The position numbers and the translations under genes were made by a program. Of a stretch of DNA of 26,393 bases, positions 14,979 to 23,304 are shown piece after piece. Below the pieces are notes generated by a model. The model did no database searches. It was given only the letters and a program-made list of their open reading frames with translations, and was not told the DNA's origin. Source of the DNA: an uncultured Bacteroides sp. (lineage in GTDB: Bacteria > Bacteroidota > Bacteroidia > Bacteroidales > Bacteroidaceae); NCBI RefSeq assembly GCF_910578895.1, contig NZ_CAJTSC010000015.1:1-26393 (forward strand), written 5' to 3'. Every line of letters starts with the position of its first letter. Position 1 is the first letter of the stretch.

Positions 14979-15692
14979 ATGACAAGATTAAGTGTAAATA
15001 TCAATAAGGTAGCGACATTGCGCAATGCCCGTGGAGGCAATGTGCCCAATGTGGTGAAGGTGGCGCTGGATTGCGAGAATTTCGGAGCCGACGGCATAAC
15101 GGTGCATCCGCGTCCCGACGAGCGGCATATCCGCCGGAGCGATGTGTACGACCTGCGCCCGTTGCTGCGTACTGAGTTCAACATAGAAGGCTATCCGTCG
15201 CCCGAATTCATAGACTTGGTGCTGAAGGTGAAGCCGCACCAGGTGACGCTGGTGCCGGACAGCCCTACGCAGCTGACTTCCAATGCCGGGTGGGATACGA
15301 AATCCAACCTGGAGTTTCTGACCGAAGTGCTGGACTCGTTCAATGCTGCCGGCATCCGTACGTCCGTCTTCGTGTCTACCGACACGGAAATGATAGAGTA
15401 TGCCGCCAAGGCGGGCGCCGACCGTGTGGAACTCTATACCGAACCCTATGCCACGGCATATCCCAAAAGTCCCGAAGCGGCGGTGGCTCCTTTCGTGGAA
15501 GCTGCCAAGACGGCGCGCAGCCTGGGCTTGGGGCTGAATGCAGGGCATGACCTGAGTTTGGAGAATCTGAATTATTTCTATAAAAACATACCTTGGCTGG
15601 ACGAGGTTTCCATCGGTCATGCGCTGATTGCCGATGCCCTGTATCTGGGATTGGAACGCACCGTTCAGGAATATAAAAACTGTCTCCGCTGA
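14979..15692 (+). CDS. pdxJ: Pyridoxine 5'-phosphate synthase
   Basis: Condenses 1-deoxy-D-xylulose 5-phosphate with 3-amino-1-hydroxyacetone phosphate to give pyridoxine 5'-phosphate in vitamin B6 synthesis. The 237-residue TIM-barrel protein shows LSVNINKVATLRNARGG at the start, the substrate-binding ITVHPRPDERHIR (40-52) and VTLVPDSP in the middle. RVELYTEPYA and GLGLNAGHDLSLENL follow. Length is normal. It is divergent from nadK, and the exbB ATG follows its stop codon after one base, so the two are co-transcribed. Confidence 0.98.
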   Translation: MTRLSVNINKVATLRNARGGNVPNVVKVALDCENFGADGITVHPRPDERHIRRSDVYDLRPLLRTEFNIEGYPSPEFIDLVLKVKPHQVTLVPDSPTQLTSNAGWDTKSNLEFLTEVLDSFNAAGIRTSVFVSTDTEMIEYAAKAGADRVELYTEPYATAYPKSPEAAVAPFVEAAKTARSLGLGLNAGHDLSLENLNYFYKNIPWLDEVSIGHALIADALYLGLERTVQEYKNCLR

Positions 15693-15693
15693 T

Positions 15694-16419
15694 ATGAATC
15701 TGATGTTATTGTTAGCCCAAGTGGCCCCGGCGCTTGCCGACTCTGTTGCCGGCGCCAATCCGGTACTTACCCCCGTTACCGCTTCCGAAGGGATGAACCT
15801 GTGGAGCATGGCGCTCAAGGGCGGTTGGATTATGTTGGTTCTCGGACTGCTCTCGGTGGTCTGCTTCTATATCCTGTTCGAACGCAACTACGTGATCCGC
15901 AAGGCGGGCAAGGAAGACCCCATGTTCATGGACAAGATAAAGGATTATATCCTGGGCGGCGAGCTAAAGGCGGCGATAGCCTATTGCCGCAGTGTCAATA
16001 CACCCTCGGCGCGTATGATAGAGAAGGGCATCAGCCGGTTGGGACGCCCGGTGAACGATGTGCAGGCCGCCATCGAGAATGTGGGCAACATCGAGGTGGC
16101 AAAACTGGAAAAGGGGCTTACCGTCATGGCAACCATTTCCGGCGGTGCTCCGATGATAGGCTTCCTAGGCACGGTGACCGGTATGGTGCGTGCTTTCTTT
16201 GAAATGGCGAATGCCGGCAACAATATCGACATCACGCTGCTTTCCGGCGGTATATACGAGGCTATGATTACCACGGTGGGCGGTCTGATTGTAGGTATCA
16301 TCGCCATGTTCGCCTACAACTATCTGGTGACGCTGGTGGACGGCGTGGTCCATAAGATGGAGGCAAAGACGCTTGCTTTCATGGATTTGCTGAATGAGCC
16401 GGCGAAGGGGGGATTTTGA
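15694..16419 (+). CDS. exbB: ExbB/TolQ-type proton channel protein
   Basis: Forms the inner-membrane proton channel that, with ExbD, powers TonB-dependent outer-membrane transport. From ATG 15694 the protein has 241 residues, with an N-terminal hydrophobic leader-like segment (LMLLLAQVAPALADSVAG). A transmembrane helix (GGWIMLVLGLLSVVCFYILF), the MotA/TolQ/ExbB core with GAPMIGFLGTVTGMVRAFF, and a final helix pair with TTVGGLIVGIIAMFAYNYL follow. A longer in-frame reading from 15628 runs inside pdxJ and is rejected. The stop codon TGA lies inside the first unit of an AT-rich repeat array that separates it from exbD by 216 bp. Confidence 0.95.
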   Translation: MNLMLLLAQVAPALADSVAGANPVLTPVTASEGMNLWSMALKGGWIMLVLGLLSVVCFYILFERNYVIRKAGKEDPMFMDKIKDYILGGELKAAIAYCRSVNTPSARMIEKGISRLGRPVNDVQAAIENVGNIEVAKLEKGLTVMATISGGAPMIGFLGTVTGMVRAFFEMANAGNNIDITLLSGGIYEAMITTVGGLIVGIIAMFAYNYLVTLVDGVVHKMEAKTLAFMDLLNEPAKGGF

Positions 16420-16632
16420 ATTATGAATTATGAATTTTGAATTTTGAATTGCCATGCGGTGTGATAGCGTGGCTACATTTAAAATTCACAATTAAGGAAG
16501 TAATTTCCCTGCGATATACTCGCGCAGCCCCCATTTAAAATTCATAATTCATAATTCAAAAAGAACTTTCCCCCGCGCAGCCCCATTCAAAATTCAAAAT
16601 TCAAAATTCATAATTCAAAATTAAAAATCCCC
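16412..16632. repeat. AT-rich GAATT-type repeat array between exbB and exbD
   Basis: It begins over the exbB stop codon with repeated GAATTATGAATT and GAATTTTGAATT units and ends with the complementary forms AATTCAAAATTC and AATTCATAATTC. Single-stranded DNA or RNA from here could therefore fold back on itself. Inside are two copies of a GC-rich motif, CGCGCAGCCCC (16519-16530 and 16575-16586), also found in the array before ispD. It holds no gene. Confidence 0.85.
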
Positions 16633-16635
16633 ATC

Positions 16636-17049
16636 GTGTTACAACGCAGAGCCAAAATATCGCCCAACTTCAGTATGGCATCCATGACGGACGTCATCTT
16701 CCTGTTGCTGATTTTCTTTATGATAACGTCTACGGTAGTGTCGCCCAACGCCATCAAGGTATTGCTTCCGCAGGGAAAGCAGCAGACATCGGCAAAGCCG
16801 CTGACAAGGGTCATCATTGATAAGGACTTGAACTATTACGCCGCTTTCGGCAACGACAAGGAGCAGGCTTTGGCGCTGGACGAGCTGACGCCTTTCCTGC
16901 AATCGTGTGCGGAGAAAGAGCCTGAGATGTATGTGGCGTTGTATGCCGATGAGTCTGTGCCCTACCGCGAAATCGTGAAGGTGCTGAACATCGCTAACGA
17001 GAATCACTTCAAGATGGTGCTTGCCACACGTCCGCCCGAGGACAAGTAG
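16636..17049 (+). CDS. exbD: ExbD/TolR-type transport protein
   Basis: Partner of ExbB in the proton-driven motor. The 137-residue protein has a short cytoplasmic N terminus (LQRRAKISPNFSMASMTDV), a single transmembrane helix (IFLLLIFFMITSTVV) with the conserved Asp in SMTDVIFLL (D19), and a periplasmic domain. It uses a GTG start at 16636; no ATG precedes the conserved RRAKISPNFSM segment, and the stretch upstream is repeat DNA. No Shine-Dalgarno sequence is visible. It is followed after 76 nt by tonB. Confidence 0.93.
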   Translation: MLQRRAKISPNFSMASMTDVIFLLLIFFMITSTVVSPNAIKVLLPQGKQQTSAKPLTRVIIDKDLNYYAAFGNDKEQALALDELTPFLQSCAEKEPEMYVALYADESVPYREIVKVLNIANENHFKMVLATRPPEDK

Positions 17050-17125
17050 GAACGGCAGGCTGCCGGGCAGGGTGGAGTTGCAGACATTCAGAGTTTTAAA
17101 CATGTTAAAATCGTAAATCGGAACG

Positions 17126-17938
17126 GTGAATCAGAAGAAGAGAGGAAAATACATAGGATTGGCAGGGGCGCTGTTGGTGCACGTTGTCGTCGTCGCCCTT
17201 TTGATACTGGTGGGATTTACGTTGCCCGAACAGTCGGAAGAGGGCGGTGTGCCTGTGATGATGGGTGAGGTGCCTGATGCCTGGGGTGCTGCCGACCCTT
17301 CTTTGGTGGAAGTGGAGACGATGCCCGAAGCGGCGGCTCCCGAAGTGCCGGAAGAGGCGGAACAGGAGATACTGACACAGGAAGCGGAAGAGACCGTGGC
17401 GATAAAGCCCAAAGCGGAAGAGAAGAAAACGGAGGTGAAGAAACCCGAAAAGAGTGCTGCCGAGAGAGCCGAGGAAGCCCGCAGGCTTGCTGCCGAAAAG
17501 GCGGAACGCGAACGGAAGGCGGCGGAAGAAGCCGCCCGCAAGCGTGTGGCGGGAGCTTTCGGCAAGGGAGCACAGATGGGCGACAAAGGCACTACGGAAG
17601 GTGCCGGCGTGCAGGGAAGCCCTACGGGAAATTCTTCTGCCGGAGCTGCCGACGGAACCGGCGGATATGGAACTTTCAATCTTGGCGGACGCTCCATAGG
17701 AGAGGGCGGGCTGCCGCGCCCTGCATACAATGTGCAGGATGAGGGGAAAGTGGTGGTCACCATCACGGTGAACCCCGCCGGACAGGTCATCGCCACCAGC
17801 ATCAACCGCCAGACGAACACCGTGAACCCTGCCTTGCGGAAAGCTGCCGAGGATGCGGCGAAGAAGGCGCGGTTCAATGCCGTGAGCGGCTTGAACAACC
17901 AGACGGGAACGATAACGTATTATTTCAATTTAAAATAA
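17126..17938 (+). CDS. tonB: TonB family protein
   Basis: Transmits the ExbB-ExbD energy to outer-membrane receptors. The 270-residue protein has an N-terminal membrane anchor (YIGLAGALLVHVVVVALLIL), containing the conserved His, and a long periplasmic spacer rich in Glu, Ala and Lys (about residues 40-150, including a charged helix AERAEEARRLAAEKAERERK). A Gly-rich stretch and a C-terminal TonB domain with VVVTITVNPAGQVIATSI follow. The start is GTG, with MNQKKRGKYIG as positive N terminus. It completes the exbB-exbD-tonB set. The spacer uses E, A and K rather than the proline pairs of enterobacterial TonB. Confidence 0.92.
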   Translation: MNQKKRGKYIGLAGALLVHVVVVALLILVGFTLPEQSEEGGVPVMMGEVPDAWGAADPSLVEVETMPEAAAPEVPEEAEQEILTQEAEETVAIKPKAEEKKTEVKKPEKSAAERAEEARRLAAEKAERERKAAEEAARKRVAGAFGKGAQMGDKGTTEGAGVQGSPTGNSSAGAADGTGGYGTFNLGGRSIGEGGLPRPAYNVQDEGKVVVTITVNPAGQVIATSINRQTNTVNPALRKAAEDAAKKARFNAVSGLNNQTGTITYYFNLK

Positions 17939-17949
17939 GAGGAGAAATT

Positions 17950-18498
17950 ATGATGGGTACAGTTTATGTGTTTTTTGCAGACGGATTTGAGGAAGTGGAA
18001 GCTTTTACTTCGGTCGATGTACTGAAACGTGCGGGATTGAACGTGGAGATGATTACAGTGACTCCCGGCGAAATCGTGACAGGCGCGCATGGTATACCGG
18101 TGCTTTGCGATAAGAATATCGTGAACTGTGATTTCTTCGATGCCGACCTGGTAGTGCTTCCGGGTGGCATGCCCGGTGCGGCAACGTTGGGAGAGTGTGA
18201 CGACTTGCGCAGGCTGGTTGTGCGCTTTGCCGAACAGGGCAAACCGATTGCCGCCATCTGTGCCGCTCCTATGGTGCTTGGCAAATTGGGATTGCTGAAA
18301 GGCAGGAAAGCCACCTGCTACCCGGGCTTTGAACAATACCTGGAAGGTGCCGTCTGTACCGGAGCAATGGTGGAGAGGGACGGCAATATCATTACCGGAA
18401 AAGGTCCCGGAGCCGCTATGGAGTTTGCGCTTGCCATCGTGGAACTGCTGCAAGGAAAAGAGAAGGTTGCGGAACTGAAAGAAGCAATGACTATTTAG
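17950..18498 (+). CDS. DJ-1/PfpI (YajL-type) family protein
   Basis: A 182-residue protein of the DJ-1 superfamily, whose members act in protein or metabolite protection from glyoxals and oxidation; the exact activity here is uncertain. VYVFFADGFEEVEAFTSVDV carries the conserved Glu (14-15), VVLPGGMPGA precedes the nucleophile elbow, and C104 in AAICAAPMVLG is the likely catalytic cysteine. The end has ITGKGPGAAMEFALAIVE. Upstream AGAGGAGAAATT gives a good Shine-Dalgarno sequence 8 nt before the ATG at 17950, stronger than in most genes of this window. It follows tonB after 11 nt and is likely in the same operon. Confidence 0.93.
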   Translation: MMGTVYVFFADGFEEVEAFTSVDVLKRAGLNVEMITVTPGEIVTGAHGIPVLCDKNIVNCDFFDADLVVLPGGMPGAATLGECDDLRRLVVRFAEQGKPIAAICAAPMVLGKLGLLKGRKATCYPGFEQYLEGAVCTGAMVERDGNIITGKGPGAAMEFALAIVELLQGKEKVAELKEAMTI

Positions 18499-18700
18499 AA
18501 TTTAGAATTATGAATTTTGAATTATGAATGGGGCTGCGCGGGGAAAACTTTTTTAATTATGAATTATGAATTATGAGTTTTCCTGCGTCATATCCCGCGC
18601 AGCCCATTCAAAATTCAAAATTCCCCATTCAAAATTCAAAAAAACTTTTCTTCGCGCAGCCCCATTCATAATTCAAAATTCTCAATTCAAAATTCTCCAA
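18491..18700. repeat. AT-rich GAATT-type repeat array between DJ-1 gene and ispD
   Basis: The array starts over the DJ-1 stop codon and runs to 2 nt before the ispD start. It has GAATT(T/A)TGAATT units on the left and the complementary CAAAATTC and CATAATTC units on the right. GGGGCTGCGCGGGG (18531-18544) is inverted relative to the copies CGCGCAGCCC (18596-18605) and CGCGCAGCCCC (18653-18663). The same GC motif is in the exbB-exbD array, so the two share an origin. Confidence 0.85.
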
Positions 18701-18702
18701 AA

Positions 18703-19377
18703 ATGTCTCACTACGTTCTCATTGTTGCCGGCGGCAAAGGCTTGCGTATGGGAAGCGAACTTCCCAAACAGTTTCTTCCGATAGGCGGGAAGCCTGTACT
18801 GATGCGTACGATAGAGGCTTTTTATGCCTGTAATCCGGAGATACGAATCATATTGGTGCTTCCATGCAGCCAGCAGGCATATTGGGACGGGTTGTGCCGG
18901 GAACATCATTTCTCGATTCCCCATCAGGTTGCCGATGGGGGAGAGACACGCTTCCATTCGGTAAAGAACGGTTTGGAACTTGTCACGACACCGGGGCTGG
19001 TGGGGGTACACGATGGCGTACGTCCTTTTGTCTCCCGCGAGGTGATAGCCCGTTGCTATGCGTTGGCGGCGGAAAAGCGGGCGGTTGTTCCTGTGACGGA
19101 CGTGGTGGAGACGGTACGCCATCTGACCGGGACGGGAAGCGAGACGGTGGGCCGCGATGAATACAAACTGGTGCAGACTCCGCAAGTGTTTGATGCGGAA
19201 CTGTTGAAGCAGGCATACCGGCAACCTTACACCCCGCACTTCACGGACGATGCTTCGGTGGTCGAAGCATTGGGCGTGCCTGTCTGCCTCACGGCGGGCA
19301 ACCGGGAAAACATCAAGATAACCACTCCTTTCGATTTGAAAATAGCTGCCGCCTTTCTGGATTCATGTTCGATTTGA
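18703..19377 (+). CDS. ispD: 2-C-methyl-D-erythritol 4-phosphate cytidylyltransferase
   Basis: Makes CDP-methylerythritol from MEP and CTP in the non-mevalonate isoprenoid pathway. The 224-residue protein has the CTP-binding AGGKGLRMGSELPKQF (9-24), GGETRFHSVKNGL, VHDGVRPFVS, the PVTDVVETV stretch and LVQTPQVFDAELL. DDASVVEALG and GNRENIKITTPFDL complete the signature. It starts two bases after the repeat array, and its end overlaps recG by 13 nt. Confidence 0.97.
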   Translation: MSHYVLIVAGGKGLRMGSELPKQFLPIGGKPVLMRTIEAFYACNPEIRIILVLPCSQQAYWDGLCREHHFSIPHQVADGGETRFHSVKNGLELVTTPGLVGVHDGVRPFVSREVIARCYALAAEKRAVVPVTDVVETVRHLTGTGSETVGRDEYKLVQTPQVFDAELLKQAYRQPYTPHFTDDASVVEALGVPVCLTAGNRENIKITTPFDLKIAAAFLDSCSI

Positions 19378-21461
19378 CTACGCGTGACATAAAGTACCTG
19401 CCGGGTGTCGGGCCGCAGCGCGCCTCGGTGCTGAATAAGGAGTTGAACATCTTCTCGTTCCGCGACTTGCTGTATTACTTTCCTTATAAGTATGTGGACC
19501 GCAGTCGCATCTATTCCATCCGGGAGATAGACGGCACAATGCCCTATATCCAGCTGAAAGGTGAGATACTGAGCTTCGAGACGGCGGGTGAAGGGCGGCA
19601 GCGAAGGTTGATAGCCCACTTCTCGGACGGTACGGGAGTGGTGGACCTCATCTGGTTTCAAGGCATCAAATACCTGATAGGGAAGTATAAGGTCCGTCAG
19701 GAATATATCGTGTTCGGCAAACCTACCGTCTTCAACGGCAGGGTGAACATCGCACATCCGGACATCGACCCGGCTTCTGAACTGAAACTGTCGGCAATGG
19801 GATTGCAACCCTACTATAACACTACGGAGAAGATGAAGCGCAGTTCGCTCAACTCGCACGCCGTGGAGAAAATGATGAAAACCCTTGTCGGGCAGCTGAA
19901 CGAACCGCTGCCCGAAACGCTTTCGCCCGCCCTGCTGGCGGAGCATCACCTGATGCCGTTGACGGATGCTTTGATGAATATCCATTTCCCGTCCGGTCCG
20001 GAAGTGTTGCGGAAAGCGGAATATCGGCTGAAGTTCGAGGAACTGTTTTATGTGCAGTTGAACATATTGCGCTATGCCAAAGACCGGCAGCGCAAATACC
20101 GGGGATATGTATTTGAGCGGGTAGGCGATACGTTCAACGGCTTTTACTCCCGCAACCTTCCTTTCCAACTGACCGGAGCCCAGAAGCGCGTGCTGAAAGA
20201 GATACGCCGCGACTTGGGTTCGGGCAGGCAGATGAACCGCCTTTTGCAAGGGGATGTGGGCAGCGGGAAGACGCTGGTGGCGCTGATGAGCATGCTGATT
20301 GCACTCGACAACGGCTATCAGGCGTGCATGATGGCACCTACCGAGATTTTAGCGAACCAGCACTATGACACCATCCGTGAGTTGCTCTGCGGTATGGATG
20401 TACGGGTGGAACTGCTCACCGGGTCTGTCAAGGGCAAGCGGAGGGAAGCCATCCTTTCCGGCCTGCTGACCGGCGATGTGCAGATACTCATCGGCACGCA
20501 CGCCGTCATAGAAGATACCGTGAATTTCGCTTCGCTGGGATTGGTCGTCATTGACGAGCAGCACCGTTTCGGCGTGGCGCAGCGTGCCCGCCTGTGGACC
20601 AAAAGCATACAGCCGCCTCACATACTGGTGATGACTGCCACACCCATACCGCGGACGTTGGCGATGACGCTTTACGGTGATTTGGATGTGTCCGTCATCG
20701 ATGAGTTGCCGCCGGGCAGAAAGCCCATTGCCACCCTGCACCAGTTCGACAGCCATCGCGCCACCCTGTATCGTTCCGTGCGCAAGCAGATTGACGAAGG
20801 GCGGCAGGTCTACATCGTCTATCCCCTGATTAAAGAAAGTGAGAAAATAGACCTCAAGAACCTGGAAGAGGGCTATCTGCATATCTGCGAGGAGTTTCCC
20901 GACTGCCGGGTCTGCAAGGTGCACGGCAAGATGAAACCTGCCGAGAAGGACGCGCAGATGCAACTGTTTGTTTCCGGCGAAGCGCAGATAATGGTTGCCA
21001 CCACCGTGATTGAGGTGGGGGTGAACGTGCCCAATGCTTCGGTGATGATTATAGAGAATGCCGAGCGTTTCGGGCTTTCACAGCTTCACCAGCTTCGCGG
21101 GCGCGTGGGGCGTGGAGCGGACCAGTCTTATTGCATTCTGGTGACCGGCTACAAGCTGGCGGAAGACACCCGGAAGCGCATAGAGATTATGGTACGCACG
21201 AACGACGGTTTCGAGATAGCCGAGGCCGACTTGAAGCTGCGCGGTCCCGGCGACCTGGAGGGAACCCAGCAGAGCGGCATCGCCTTCGACTTGAAAATAG
21301 CGGATATAGCCCGCGACGGGCAACTCCTGCAATACGTCCGTGAGGTGGCACAAGCCGTTGTGGATAAAGACCCGGACGCTTCCTTGCCGGAGCACGAGAT
21401 ACTGTGGAGGCAACTGAAGGCTCTGCGCAAGACAAACGTTAATTGGGCGGCGATAAGTTGA
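19365..21461 (+). CDS. recG: ATP-dependent DNA helicase RecG
   Basis: Branch-migration helicase that remodels stalled forks and Holliday junctions. The 698-residue length is normal. The N-terminal part has the helix-hairpin-like YLPGVGPQRASVLNKEL and the wedge OB domain. Helicase motifs follow: GDVGSGKT (about 296-303), APTEILANQHY, the DEQHRFG form of motif II (about 396-402), MTATPIPRT, and the C-terminal LHQLRGRVGRG and LRGPGDLEGTQQSG. The ATG at 19365 lies inside the end of ispD in another frame. A 274-bp gap with its own promoter follows. Confidence 0.98.
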   Translation: MFDLTTRDIKYLPGVGPQRASVLNKELNIFSFRDLLYYFPYKYVDRSRIYSIREIDGTMPYIQLKGEILSFETAGEGRQRRLIAHFSDGTGVVDLIWFQGIKYLIGKYKVRQEYIVFGKPTVFNGRVNIAHPDIDPASELKLSAMGLQPYYNTTEKMKRSSLNSHAVEKMMKTLVGQLNEPLPETLSPALLAEHHLMPLTDALMNIHFPSGPEVLRKAEYRLKFEELFYVQLNILRYAKDRQRKYRGYVFERVGDTFNGFYSRNLPFQLTGAQKRVLKEIRRDLGSGRQMNRLLQGDVGSGKTLVALMSMLIALDNGYQACMMAPTEILANQHYDTIRELLCGMDVRVELLTGSVKGKRREAILSGLLTGDVQILIGTHAVIEDTVNFASLGLVVIDEQHRFGVAQRARLWTKSIQPPHILVMTATPIPRTLAMTLYGDLDVSVIDELPPGRKPIATLHQFDSHRATLYRSVRKQIDEGRQVYIVYPLIKESEKIDLKNLEEGYLHICEEFPDCRVCKVHGKMKPAEKDAQMQLFVSGEAQIMVATTVIEVGVNVPNASVMIIENAERFGLSQLHQLRGRVGRGADQSYCILVTGYKLAEDTRKRIEIMVRTNDGFEIAEADLKLRGPGDLEGTQQSGIAFDLKIADIARDGQLLQYVREVAQAVVDKDPDASLPEHEILWRQLKALRKTNVNWAAIS

Positions 21462-21624
21462 AAAACGGTTAAACATGCACTTTGTTTGCAGAATTATGTT
21501 GTTAAACATGTTTGTGCTCTAAATGTCTTGTTTATAGTTGTTTATCCGCTGTTGTCGTTTGCTTCCTTTCTCCTGTTCTCAAAAAAATAGTTAATGAAGC
21601 ACGTGCCTTTTCGGACAGAAGTGT

Positions 21625-21632
21625 TACCTTTG
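21625..21632 (+). promoter_or_regulatory. Putative promoter -7 element for the M23 peptidase gene
   Basis: TACCTTTG matches TAnnTTTG exactly, with a T-rich CCTTTTCGG segment about 19 nt upstream near the -33 position. Transcription would begin near 21640, giving a leader of about 95 nt before the ATG at 21736. The 274-bp gap after recG holds nothing else clear. Confidence 0.55.
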
Positions 21633-21735
21633 GGAGAATTTTTGAAAAACAATCTGGATATTCGCATTGGAATAAGTGTGGTTGAAAGTATCGGATGATG
21701 CACTCTACGGATATCAAAATGAATGACGAAACGGA

Positions 21736-22605
21736 ATGAATTTTAATTGGATTAGAACGACTTTATTAGCAGTAACGGCAATGGTCAGCCTGAATTCTTT
21801 TTCCCAGGATCTGATTGCACGTCAAGCTCCCGTTGATAGAAAACTCAAAAGTGTAGATTCGCTGGCTTTGCAGAAGCAAATCCGTGCGGAGCAATCCTTG
21901 TATCCGGGTTTGGATTTGTATCCGAGCTGGAATAATGAATTTGTACAGGCGTATGGCGATGCCATTGTGCCCGAAAGCTATACTTTCGACCTGAAAGATT
22001 TCTGTATGCCTACCGATCAGACCCGTATCACCGATGTGTTCGGCTATCGTCCCCGCCGCCGCAGGGCGCACTACGGACTGGATATCAAGGTCTATGTGGG
22101 CGATACCATTCGTGCCGCTTTTGACGGTAAGGTCCGTGTCGTTAAGAATCAGGGTCGCCGCGGATATGGCAAATACGTTGTTATCCGTCACGACAACGGT
22201 TTGGAAACGGTCTACGGTCACTTGTCCAAACAGATGGTCGATATCAACCAACTGGTTAAGGCGGGCGAACCTATCGGATTGGGCGGCAATACCGGACGTT
22301 CCACCGGTTCGCACCTGCATTTCGAGACGCGTTTCCTGGGAATACCTATCAACCCCGCTTTGATGTTCGATTTCGAGAAGCAGGATATCGTGGCCGATTC
22401 CTACACTTTCCATAAGACGAAAGGCACTTCGGGTACGGCTCGCAACGTGGCGTCGGGCGAAGGTCTGTTCTATAAGGTGAAGAAAGGCGATACCTTGTCC
22501 AAAATCGCAGCCCGTCAGGGCACAAGCATCGACAAACTGTGCAAGTTGAACCGCATTACGCGGAAAACGGTTCTCCGTCCGGGGCAAGTGTTGCGATGCT
22601 CATAA
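21736..22605 (+). CDS. Secreted M23 peptidase with LysM domain
   Basis: A cell-wall endopeptidase or a regulator of one. The 289-residue protein has a signal peptide (NWIRTTLLAVTAMVSLNSFS, cleavage near residue 23) and an M23 domain with zinc ligands H112 and D116 (HYGLD). H162 lies in VYGHLSK and H195 in GSHLHFE. A C-terminal LysM repeat is at about 245-288 (YKVKKGDTLSKIAARQGTSI and LRPGQVLRC). All catalytic residues are present, so it is probably active. The ATG at 21736 overlaps the stop of a seven-codon reading frame (ATG at 21719) in the ATGA style. Confidence 0.95.
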   Translation: MNFNWIRTTLLAVTAMVSLNSFSQDLIARQAPVDRKLKSVDSLALQKQIRAEQSLYPGLDLYPSWNNEFVQAYGDAIVPESYTFDLKDFCMPTDQTRITDVFGYRPRRRRAHYGLDIKVYVGDTIRAAFDGKVRVVKNQGRRGYGKYVVIRHDNGLETVYGHLSKQMVDINQLVKAGEPIGLGGNTGRSTGSHLHFETRFLGIPINPALMFDFEKQDIVADSYTFHKTKGTSGTARNVASGEGLFYKVKKGDTLSKIAARQGTSIDKLCKLNRITRKTVLRPGQVLRCS

Positions 22606-22608
22606 TAG

Positions 22609-22676
22609 CGTAAATACTCTTAAAACGTAAAAACTTTTTAAACGTAAATACTCTCAAAACGTAAACAATCTCTATA
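22609..22676. repeat. 17-bp tandem repeat after the M23 gene
   Basis: Four consecutive 17-bp units start with CGTAAA: CGTAAATACTCTTAAAA (22609-22625), CGTAAAAACTTTTTAAA (22626-22642), CGTAAATACTCTCAAAA (22643-22659) and CGTAAACAATCTCTATA (22660-22676). They lie between the stop codon and the terminator. The CGTAAA seed recurs in the 21-bp repeat near the right end of the window. Confidence 0.85.
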
Positions 22677-22678
22677 GG

Positions 22679-22722
22679 AGAGGGCACTTTAATATAATTT
22701 AGAGTGCCCTCTTTTCTTTTTT
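22679..22722 (+). terminator. Intrinsic terminator after the M23 gene
   Basis: AGAGGGCACT (22679-22688) pairs perfectly with AGTGCCCTCT (22703-22712) around a 14-nt AT-rich loop, followed by TTTTCTTTTTTCTTT. It ends the M23 transcript before the DUF1599 promoter. Confidence 0.9.
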
Positions 22723-22735
22723 CTTTAATTATTCC

Positions 22736-22743
22736 TAAATTTG
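22736..22743 (+). promoter_or_regulatory. Putative promoter -7 element for the DUF1599 gene
   Basis: TAAATTTG matches TAnnTTTG exactly, directly after the terminator T run. A T-rich region lies near the -33 position. Transcription would start near 22750, only about 12 nt before the ATG, yet TAAGGAT still provides a ribosome binding site. Confidence 0.6.
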
Positions 22744-22761
22744 CAGCCTATTTGTAAGGAT

Positions 22762-23304
22762 ATGAAAGATACCAAGCAACAATTTGAACATGTCATCGCC
22801 ATTTGCCGTGATTTGTTCTTCAAGAAACTCCATGATTACGGTCCTGCATGGCGCATCCTTCGTCCGGCTTCCGTAACAGACCAGATATTCATCAAGGCGA
22901 ATCGCATCCGGAGCATCGAGACCAAAGGCGTGACTTTGGTGGATGAAGGCATCCGTTCGGAATTTATAGCCATTGTCAATTACGGCATTATCGGACTGAT
23001 ACAGTTGGAGTTGGGATATGCCGAGTCTGCGGACATCACGAAAGAAGAGACGATGGCGCTCTATGATAAATATGCGAAAACCTCTTTGGAACTGATGCTT
23101 GCCAAGAACCACGATTATGACGAAGCTTGGCGCAGCATGCGTGTCAGTTCGTACACGGACCTGATACTGATGAAGATTTACCGTACGAAGCAAATCGAAA
23201 GCCTGTCCGGCAAGACACTGGTTTCGGAAGGCGTCGATGCCAACTATATGGACATGATCAATTATTCCGTGTTCGGCTTGATAAAGATAGAGTTTGGAGA
23301 CTGA
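22762..23304 (+). CDS. DUF1599 domain protein with internal duplication
   Basis: A 180-residue protein made of two DUF1599 (nucleotide-modification-associated) repeats, about residues 17-83 and 110-178. Both repeats share KxHDYxxAWR, then S-(V/Y)-T-D, an IxxK(A/I)xR segment, and a final (I/M)NYxxxGLI(Q/K) end. The biochemical function is not established; a role in base or nucleotide metabolism has been suggested from domain context in phages. ATG 22762 with the Shine-Dalgarno sequence AAGGAT is preferred to a TTG at 22741. It overlaps the next gene by 11 nt, so translation is probably coupled. The pair DUF1599 plus DoxX-like protein precedes tpiA. Confidence 0.93.
   Translation: MKDTKQQFEHVIAICRDLFFKKLHDYGPAWRILRPASVTDQIFIKANRIRSIETKGVTLVDEGIRSEFIAIVNYGIIGLIQLELGYAESADITKEETMALYDKYAKTSLELMLAKNHDYDEAWRSMRVSSYTDLILMKIYRTKQIESLSGKTLVSEGVDANYMDMINYSVFGLIKIEFGD

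Noticed and set aside
19227..20249. 340-residue reverse frame across ispD and recG
   Set aside because: Antisense shadow of two well-supported genes.
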